From the NCBI GenBank assembly GCA_944321975.1, contig CALUNJ010000015.1, positions 1 to 37,366 of the forward strand: a DNA stretch of 37,366 bases, written 5' to 3'. Within the stretch, counting starts at the first letter, position 1, and each line of letters opens with the position of its first letter. Source of the stretch: an uncultured Paraprevotella sp. (GTDB taxonomy: Bacteria > Bacteroidota > Bacteroidia > Bacteroidales > Bacteroidaceae). The notes below the pieces were generated by a model. It was not told the DNA's origin. It did no database searches and worked only from the letters and a program-made list of their open reading frames with translations. Made by a program: the position numbers and the translations under genes. Shown here piece after piece: positions 32,169-37,366 of the stretch.

Positions 32169-34523
32169 ATGAGAAAAGTACTGTTTGTTTTTTTATGCCT
32201 GCACGCCTGCGTGCCGGCACTCTACGGGCAAGAGCGATTTTACCGGCCGGTGGAAGGCCTGAAAAAGGCGCAACTGAAGAGCGCCCTCCACGAGCTGATC
32301 CGCCCCGGAAAAGTCCTGGACTACGGCGGAAAAGGAGAAGGATACACCTGGGCCGGATTTGCCGTCACCGACCGCATGCCGGACAGCGTCACCGTGCGCG
32401 ACCGTTACAGCGACCACACACGCCGGTTCGACGGGCTGGAAGCCGTGCCGGGCATGAACATCGAGCATGTGTTTGCCAACAGCTGGTGGGGGCACACGGT
32501 GAACGACGCCTACTGCGACTTGTTCAACCTCTTCCCCAGCGACGCTTCGGCCAACGGACGGAAAAGCAACAACCCGATGGGGGAAGTGACCGGAGAAGCG
32601 AGCTTCGACAACGGGGTGACACGAGTGGGAAAGTCCGCGTCCTACCGCGAAGACTCCTTGATCACCGTGTGGGAACCGGCCGACCAATGGAAAGGAGACT
32701 TTGCCCGCACCTATTTCTATATGGCCACATGCTACGAGGATTTCGAACAAGACTGGCAGACCCCCGAAGGCCTGCTGGTCGTGGAGAAAAACCGCTACCC
32801 CACCCTTCGCCCGTGGGTGAGCCGGCTGTTGTTGGAATGGAACGCCGAGGATCCGGTCGACGACATCGAACGCATGCGCAACGAAGCCGTGTGCGGCATC
32901 CAAGGCAACCGGAATCCATTTGTGGACTATCCGCAGCTAGCCGATTACATCTGGGGCGACAGCACGGATTATGCCTTTTACACCGACGGAATGACCACGG
33001 AACCTGAAATTTTCATCCCCGAAGACGGAACCGTCATTGACTTCGGCCTGCAAGCCGTGGCGTTGGGCATGGACAGGACGTTTATGGTGCGGGGACGGAA
33101 CCTGCCGGAGGGCCTGTCCTTGCGGCAGGACAGCCCGGCCTTTGAATTAGACGTCCAAAGCCTGTCCGGGGACGAGATCACACGGGGAAAAGCGGTGGGC
33201 GTGGCCTGCCGGCCGGGCATTCCGGCCGGGGTGCATGAAACCGCGCTGCTCCTCTCCGACGGACGCTTCGAACAATCGGTCACGCTGCGGGTGGAATTCG
33301 TAGACGGCGTTCCGGCTTATCCGGCACAAGACGTGGTATGCACCGTGGCCGCCAAACGTTTCACGGCATCCTGGATGGACATGGGCGAAGAGTTTTCCTA
33401 CGAGCTGGAAGTCTACACCAAAGACACGCAGGGACACCCGCACATGTGCGAAGGCTATCCGCTAACGACGGACTTCACCTCGGCCCGCGTGGAGGGACTG
33501 AAGGCTTCCACAACCTATTATTATAAGGTGAACGCCACGGACCGGAACGGACAGGTCGTCATGTCGTCCGAAGAAGTGGAGGTCGTCATGCCCGACGTGA
33601 CTCCGGTCTTCACGGCCAACGTGTCGGAAATGTCCTTCTCTTCCGTGCCCGGACGCCCGTCGGTGGCCCAGACCGTAGAAGTCACGGCGCTGGAAGTGCC
33701 GCAATATGTGACGACCGCCACGGTGGAACCCCCGTTCGAAGTGAGCGCCGACGGCGTGGAATGGAGCCAGGCCGCCACCCTCTCCGGGTTTGACCCGCAG
33801 TTCCTGGTGCGGCTGGGCGAAGTGCCCGAAGAAGGGCCGCTGGAAGGCGAAATGTGGATTTCCACCCCCGGAGTGCGCGAACTGGTGGTGAGCCTTTCGG
33901 CCGAAGTCAACGCGCAAAAGTCGTTTTTCGAAACGTTCGAGACGGGAAGCAAAGGAGCCTATGCCGAAGGCGAAGTAACGTGCGCGGCCGCCACGTGGAG
34001 AATGGCACAGACGCTGATCGGCAATTTGGAAAACGACCGGAAAAACGGGGAGAAATCCGTGCGCATGCAGGCCAAGAACGGTGTCGCCACAGAGCTGGAA
34101 ATGACGGCGGACCACGCGGAAGGCTGCGACTCGCTGTGGTTCTACGCCGGATTGTACGGCTCGGACAGCGGCGTGCGACTTTCCGTCAGCTATTCACAAG
34201 ACGGCGGCATGACGTGGAAGCCCGTGGCCGAAAACATGGGATTCGTCAAAGGCGAATGGAAACGCTACGGCTACAAAATGGGGGCCAAGGGGTTTGTCCG
34301 CCTGAAATTCACGGCCACCGGCTCGTCAAGCAAGCGGCTCAACATCGACGACATCCAGATGAGTGATTACCGCAGCGGAGAAACGGGCATCGCCACGCCG
34401 GATGCCGGCAGCCACCGCGGCCTCGTGGACGTCTACACGCTGGGCGGCGTGCGGGTGCGCACAGCCGTGGAACGGAAAAACGCCCTGCGGGGCTTAAAGC
34501 CGGATTATTACCTCGTGAAGTAA
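32169..34523 (+). CDS. Secreted endonuclease I family nuclease with C-terminal beta domains
   Basis: A 784-aa exported protein; the signal peptide ends about residue 21 (ALYGQ). Residues about 35-290 form an EndA/NucM-type endonuclease: [12 protein letters not shown] with the general-base candidate His100, [10 protein letters not shown] (116-125), [12 protein letters not shown] (129-140) and [11 protein letters not shown]. This family cuts DNA and RNA nonspecifically outside the cytoplasm, often for nutrient recovery or biofilm DNA. A fibronectin type III-like domain ([18 protein letters not shown]) and further beta-rich domains follow. The last 30 residues ([13 protein letters not shown], then LKPDYYLVK) resemble the T9SS-type sorting tail seen on many Bacteroidetes secreted proteins. 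The start is chosen at the signal peptide, just after the promoter; the frame is open upstream through the terminator. Confidence 0.88.
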   Translation: MRKVLFVFLCLHACVPALYGQERFYRPVEGLKKAQLKSALHELIRPGKVLDYGGKGEGYTWAGFAVTDRMPDSVTVRDRYSDHTRRFDGLEAVPGMNIEHVFANSWWGHTVNDAYCDLFNLFPSDASANGRKSNNPMGEVTGEASFDNGVTRVGKSASYREDSLITVWEPADQWKGDFARTYFYMATCYEDFEQDWQTPEGLLVVEKNRYPTLRPWVSRLLLEWNAEDPVDDIERMRNEAVCGIQGNRNPFVDYPQLADYIWGDSTDYAFYTDGMTTEPEIFIPEDGTVIDFGLQAVALGMDRTFMVRGRNLPEGLSLRQDSPAFELDVQSLSGDEITRGKAVGVACRPGIPAGVHETALLLSDGRFEQSVTLRVEFVDGVPAYPAQDVVCTVAAKRFTASWMDMGEEFSYELEVYTKDTQGHPHMCEGYPLTTDFTSARVEGLKASTTYYYKVNATDRNGQVVMSSEEVEVVMPDVTPVFTANVSEMSFSSVPGRPSVAQTVEVTALEVPQYVTTATVEPPFEVSADGVEWSQAATLSGFDPQFLVRLGEVPEEGPLEGEMWISTPGVRELVVSLSAEVNAQKSFFETFETGSKGAYAEGEVTCAAATWRMAQTLIGNLENDRKNGEKSVRMQAKNGVATELEMTADHAEGCDSLWFYAGLYGSDSGVRLSVSYSQDGGMTWKPVAENMGFVKGEWKRYGYKMGAKGFVRLKFTATGSSSKRLNIDDIQMSDYRSGETGIATPDAGSHRGLVDVYTLGGVRVRTAVERKNALRGLKPDYYLVK

Positions 34524-34545
34524 GCCTCTTCCGCCGAAAAATGCG

Positions 34546-34586
34546 TATCTTTGCATCCGTTTACCACACAAGCGGATGCAAAGATA
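34546..34586 (+). promoter_or_regulatory. truA promoter and 14-base inverted repeat covering the start codon
   Basis: TATCTTTG (34546-34553) matches TAnnTTTG. It begins a perfect inverted repeat: TATCTTTGCATCCG (34546-34559) and CGGATGCAAAGATA (34573-34586), 13 bases apart. The right arm contains the truA ATG (34576-34578). Transcription should start between the arms, so the hairpin would not form in the main mRNA. The symmetry is more likely a DNA feature, or would matter only for read-through transcripts. Confidence 0.65.
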
Positions 34587-35346
34587 TTTTTTATATTTGG
34601 CCTACGACGGCACAAGTTACCACGGGTGGCAGATCCAGCCCAACGGGCTCAGCGTGCAGGAAGTGTTGCAAAAGGCCTTGTCCACCCTCTTGCGCCAACC
34701 GGTGGCCGTGACGGGGGCGGGCCGCACCGACACGGGCGTGCATGCCCGGCTGATGGTGGCGCATTTCGATTTTGAATATGCCGGCGAACCGGCGCGAAGG
34801 ATAGACTGCCCGTGGCTGGCGGAGAAGCTCAACCGGCTGTTGCCGCCCGACGTGTCGGTGTACAAGGCCGTGCCCGTCCGCCCGGAAGCCCACGCCCGCT
34901 TCGACGCCCTTTCGCGCACCTATCATTACTATGTCCATTTTTCCAAGTCGCCTTTCCTGCGGGCCTACTCCTGCAGGCTCTACCGCATGCTCGACTTCGC
35001 AAAGATGAACGAAGCCGCCGCCACCTTGTCTGATTACCGAGACTTCACGAGCTTCAGCAAGGTGAACACCGACACCAAGACCAACAACTGCCGCATCATG
35101 CAGGCCCGCTGGGTGGAACTCGCCCCGGGGGAATGGCGCTTTGAAATCCGCGCCGACCGTTTCCTCCGCAACATGGTGAGGGCCATCGTCGGCACACTGG
35201 TGGAAGTGGGGCGCGGGCGGCTTTCCGTGGAAGGCTTCCGCGCCGTCATCGAAGGAAAGGACCGCTGCGGGGCGGGCGAATCCATGCCGGGCCACGCGCT
35301 GTTCCTGGTCGATGTGGAATACCCGGCAGGCCTCCTGGCGCCATGA
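34576..35346 (+). CDS. truA: TruA, tRNA pseudouridine(38-40) synthase
   Basis: Converts uridines at positions 38-40 of the tRNA anticodon arm to pseudouridine. The 256-aa protein matches the family from the first residue: [17 protein letters not shown] (7-23), the catalytic motif GRTDTGVHA (49-57) with Asp52, [15 protein letters not shown] and the closing [13 protein letters not shown]. The ATG lies close to the -7 box and inside the right arm of an inverted repeat, and there is no Shine-Dalgarno sequence. A transporter gene follows after 75 bases with no terminator between, so the two may be co-transcribed. Confidence 0.95.
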   Translation: MQRYFLYLAYDGTSYHGWQIQPNGLSVQEVLQKALSTLLRQPVAVTGAGRTDTGVHARLMVAHFDFEYAGEPARRIDCPWLAEKLNRLLPPDVSVYKAVPVRPEAHARFDALSRTYHYYVHFSKSPFLRAYSCRLYRMLDFAKMNEAAATLSDYRDFTSFSKVNTDTKTNNCRIMQARWVELAPGEWRFEIRADRFLRNMVRAIVGTLVEVGRGRLSVEGFRAVIEGKDRCGAGESMPGHALFLVDVEYPAGLLAP

Positions 35347-35421
35347 CGGCCGCCCCAGCGCCCCGGTTTCCGGAATCTTTCGCCCGAAAGGACAAGCAAA
35401 GAACAAGAAAGAAATAAAAAC

Positions 35422-36339
35422 ATGTGGTTGATTTTGGCATTCACGTCGGCTGCCCTGCTGGGCTTCTACGACGTGTTCAAGAAAAAGTCCTTGCGCGACA
35501 ACGCGGTGATTCCCGTGTTGTTCCTGAACACACTGGTCTGCAGCCTGATTTTCCTGCCGCTCATCGCCGGCTCGGCTTGCGGGTGGATCGGCGAAGGCGA
35601 CCTGTTCCATGTGCCGCAAGCCGGATGGGACGCACAGAAGTACATTCTCCTGAAGTCATGCATCGTCCTGGCCTCTTGGATCTTCGGCTATTTCGGCATG
35701 AAGCATCTCCCGCTGACCATCGTGGGGCCCATCAATGCCACCCGCCCCGTCATGGTGCTCGTCGGGGCCTTGCTCGTGTTCGGCGAACGGCTGAACGGCT
35801 ACCAGTGGGTGGGCGTGGCCTTGGCCGTGCTGTCCTTTTTCATGCTGAGCCGCAGCGGGAAGAAGGAAGGCATAGACTTCAAGCACGACCGGTGGATCTA
35901 TTTCGTCGTGCTGGCCAGCCTGCTCGGGGCTGTGAGCGGCCTGTATGACAAATACCTGATGGCCTCGCCCGCCAACGGCGGAGTGGGCCTGGACCGCATG
36001 GTGGTGCAAAGCTATTATAACCTCTATCAATTGGGCATGATGGGCCTCATGCTGGTGCTCCTGTGGTGGCCCAAACGGACACAGGCCACGCCTTTCCGCT
36101 GGGACTGGTGCATCATCCTGATCTCGCTGTTCCTCTCGGCAGCCGATTTCGTCTATTTCTATGCCCTCAGCCTCGACGGGGCCATGATTTCCATCGTGTC
36201 GATGGTCCGGCGCGGGAGCGTGGTGGTCTCTTTCCTGTTCGGCGCCATGGTGTTCCGCGAAAAGAACCTGCGCAGCAAAGTGGCCGACTTGCTGCTCGTC
36301 CTGCTGGGCATGGTGTTTCTCTACTTGGGTTCCCGCTAA
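35422..36339 (+). CDS. EamA/DMT-family membrane transporter
   Basis: A 305-aa inner-membrane protein with ten predicted helices in two EamA repeats. The first covers about residues 2-145, starting WLILAFTSAALLGFYDVFKKKS and including GPINATRPVMVLVGALLVFGE. The second covers about 160-303, including IISLFLSAADFVYFYALSL and SMVRRGSVVVSFLFGAMVFREK. The drug/metabolite transporter superfamily exports or exchanges small metabolites; the substrate cannot be read from sequence. The gene follows truA in the same direction with an A-rich 75-base gap, so co-transcription is possible. Nothing links it functionally to tRNA modification. Confidence 0.88.
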   Translation: MWLILAFTSAALLGFYDVFKKKSLRDNAVIPVLFLNTLVCSLIFLPLIAGSACGWIGEGDLFHVPQAGWDAQKYILLKSCIVLASWIFGYFGMKHLPLTIVGPINATRPVMVLVGALLVFGERLNGYQWVGVALAVLSFFMLSRSGKKEGIDFKHDRWIYFVVLASLLGAVSGLYDKYLMASPANGGVGLDRMVVQSYYNLYQLGMMGLMLVLLWWPKRTQATPFRWDWCIILISLFLSAADFVYFYALSLDGAMISIVSMVRRGSVVVSFLFGAMVFREKNLRSKVADLLLVLLGMVFLYLGSR

Positions 36340-36394
36340 CGTGAATAGATGTTATTATGTGGAGCGCAAGGCGTGGAATGTCGATAAAAATGGC

Positions 36395-36412
36395 TAAGTT
36401 TGCCTCCGCAAA
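36395..36412 (+). promoter_or_regulatory. Promoter -7 box of the DUF3256 gene
   Basis: TAAGTTTG (36395-36402) matches TAnnTTTG. It runs into TTTGC-CTCC-GCAAA (36399-36412), another small inverted repeat. The ATG is 25 bases after the -7 box. A -33 element is not clear. Confidence 0.5.
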
Positions 36413-36426
36413 AAAACAATAGGCAT

Positions 36427-37080
36427 ATGAGACGTTTTTTCTTTTTGGCCATCGGCCTGCTGACGTGGCAGGCGGGCGCGGCGCAGAAGATGCGCGACGT
36501 GTTCGCGGCCATGCCCGACAGCCTTCTGGAGATCATGACGCGGAACAACCGCCTGGACTGCATAGACTTCATCGAGCACGACATGGAAGCGCGGGTGCGC
36601 AACCGTTTCGACGGATTCACCAGCCTGCGGGTCATGACGCTGGACTACCTCGACTTGCAACTGACGGAAAGATGCCGGGTGGAAATGAAACTCCTCCCGG
36701 CCGAAGACTCGCTGAACTATATCTGCATGGTGCGCACCTATGCCGGCCCCGCGCGGGAAAGCACGGTGACGCTCTACACCCCGGAATGGCAGCGCGTGCC
36801 ACAAGAGGAATGGCTGCGACAAGGCCCGGACTATGCCGCCTTCTGGAAAACGGGAAGCGACCCTGCCGGCGAGGCGGAGATTGCCCGGCTGCAACACCTG
36901 CAGGACATGCGCTTCGTGACCGCCTCCCTGCAACCGGACGACATGCGGCTGACGTTTGCCCTGCAGCCCGGCGAAGTGACCCGGGAAGACTCGCTGGAGA
37001 TGGAAAAGATTTTACGTCCGTTGACCTACGAATGGGACGGCAGGCACTTTGTGCCCGTAAAGACAAACGACAGAGAATGA
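36427..37080 (+). CDS. DUF3256 family exported protein
   Basis: A 217-aa protein with a cleavable signal peptide (RRFFFLAIGLLTWQAGAAQ). The start of the mature part, MRDVFAAMPDSLLEIMTRNN, then RLDCIDFIEHDMEARVRNRFDG in shorter form (RLDCIDFIEHDM), and YLDLQLTERC match DUF3256, a family I know only from Bacteroidetes and without an assigned function. The start at 36427 is preferred to one nine codons earlier because it begins the signal peptide directly. It has its own -7 box. Twenty-four bases after the stop lies copy C of the 22-base-period repeat. Confidence 0.85.
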   Translation: MRRFFFLAIGLLTWQAGAAQKMRDVFAAMPDSLLEIMTRNNRLDCIDFIEHDMEARVRNRFDGFTSLRVMTLDYLDLQLTERCRVEMKLLPAEDSLNYICMVRTYAGPARESTVTLYTPEWQRVPQEEWLRQGPDYAAFWKTGSDPAGEAEIARLQHLQDMRFVTASLQPDDMRLTFALQPGEVTREDSLEMEKILRPLTYEWDGRHFVPVKTNDRE

Positions 37081-37104
37081 ACTACATGGCATAGCCATTT
37101 TTCC

Positions 37105-37156
37105 CTCAAGCGATTCACATTTTTTTCTCAAGCGAACGATTTGATTTTCTCTTGAG
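37105..37156 (+). repeat. Dispersed 22-base-period element, copy C (two units plus end motif)
   Basis: Motif starts fall at 37105 (CTCAAGCGA), 37127 (CTCAAGCGA) and 37149 (CTCTTGAG), again exactly 22 bases apart, for 52 bases in all: one unit shorter than copies A and B. The first spacer, TTCACATTTTTTT, differs from copies A and B by one base. TTTTTTCTCAAG (37121-37132) and CTTGAGAAAAAA (37151-37162) form a perfect 12-base inverted repeat around the last unit. It follows the DUF3256 stop by 24 bases. Confidence 0.85.
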
Positions 37157-37304
37157 AAAAAATCCGGAAGTTCAAGCCGCAGGATTCCGGAAGCCCTGAA
37201 AGGCGTTTCCACCCCGGCCTCATCCGTGATTTTCCAAAACAAAAGAAAGAAGAACCCGCGCCTTGGAACCGGACTCCATCGCGGAATCCGGGGGCAGTAG
37301 AAAT

Positions 37305-37366
37305 TTAGTGGGGATAGCCATACAGCTTAGCGATTCTGAAGAGAAAGAACTTTTTGTCCACGACTC
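37305..37366 (-). CDS. Possible C-terminal end of an unidentified gene (cut by window edge)
   Basis: On the minus strand the last 19 codons before a TAA read VVDKKFFLFRIAKLYGYPH. The stretch is more A+T-rich than its surroundings, and the frame is open to the window end. Such a short open frame can occur by chance. I cannot assign a family; a transposase or other accessory gene end is conceivable but unsupported. The 148 bases between this and the repeat element hold nothing recognisable. Confidence 0.22.
   Translation of the reverse strand, partial: VVDKKFFLFRIAKLYGYPH

Overview
The window looks like a chromosomal segment from a G+C-rich member of the Bacteroidales. Three things point there: promoters of the Bacteroidetes type (TTTG or TTG, about 20 bases, then TAnnTTTG), a DUF3256 protein, and the hisG-hisD-hisC-hisB order used by Bacteroides relatives. 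No phage, plasmid or CRISPR module is visible. The left edge cuts a lipoprotein gene, and the right edge may cut an unidentified reading frame.

Layout. 1-57: start of a lipoprotein gene (minus). 764-5110: histidine operon hisGDCB (minus), preceded by a leader peptide with four consecutive His codons and an attenuator hairpin, and closed by a terminator after hisB. 5430-5747: a Dabb-domain protein, divergent from 5932-10885, where uridine kinase, an MltF-like lytic transglycosylase lipoprotein and a Dna2-like nuclease-helicase overlap end to end. 10902-13403: a secreted GH31 glycosidase (minus), with the internally deleted remains of a MATE efflux gene upstream. 14282-28848: a surface-polysaccharide locus (minus) with initiating sugar transferase, SLBB export protein, Wzz, Wzx, Wzy, five glycosyltransferases including a WbsX type, an acyltransferase, and a separate WecA/MraY-type transferase at the end. 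29047-29442: tmRNA. 29512-30918: a stand-alone AICAR formyltransferase with a small basic ORF. Then come an OmpA-family lipoprotein, a secreted endonuclease I, truA, an EamA transporter and a DUF3256 protein.

How the parts work together. The polysaccharide genes form an almost gapless Wzx/Wzy-type assembly line: lipid-linked sugar initiation, chain building, flipping, polymerisation, length control and outer-membrane export. They are read from one promoter that sits back to back with the tmRNA promoter. The histidine genes form a classical attenuated biosynthetic operon.

The least explained structure is a dispersed intergenic element present three times (458-531, 14080-14153, 37105-37156). 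It is built from units with an exact 22-base period that start CTCAAGCGA and is closed in phase by CTCTTGAG; I do not recognise it. Two other points deserve attention. Most predicted -7 boxes in the window lie inside short inverted repeats. The MATE remnant appears to join the first and last codons of the gene directly.
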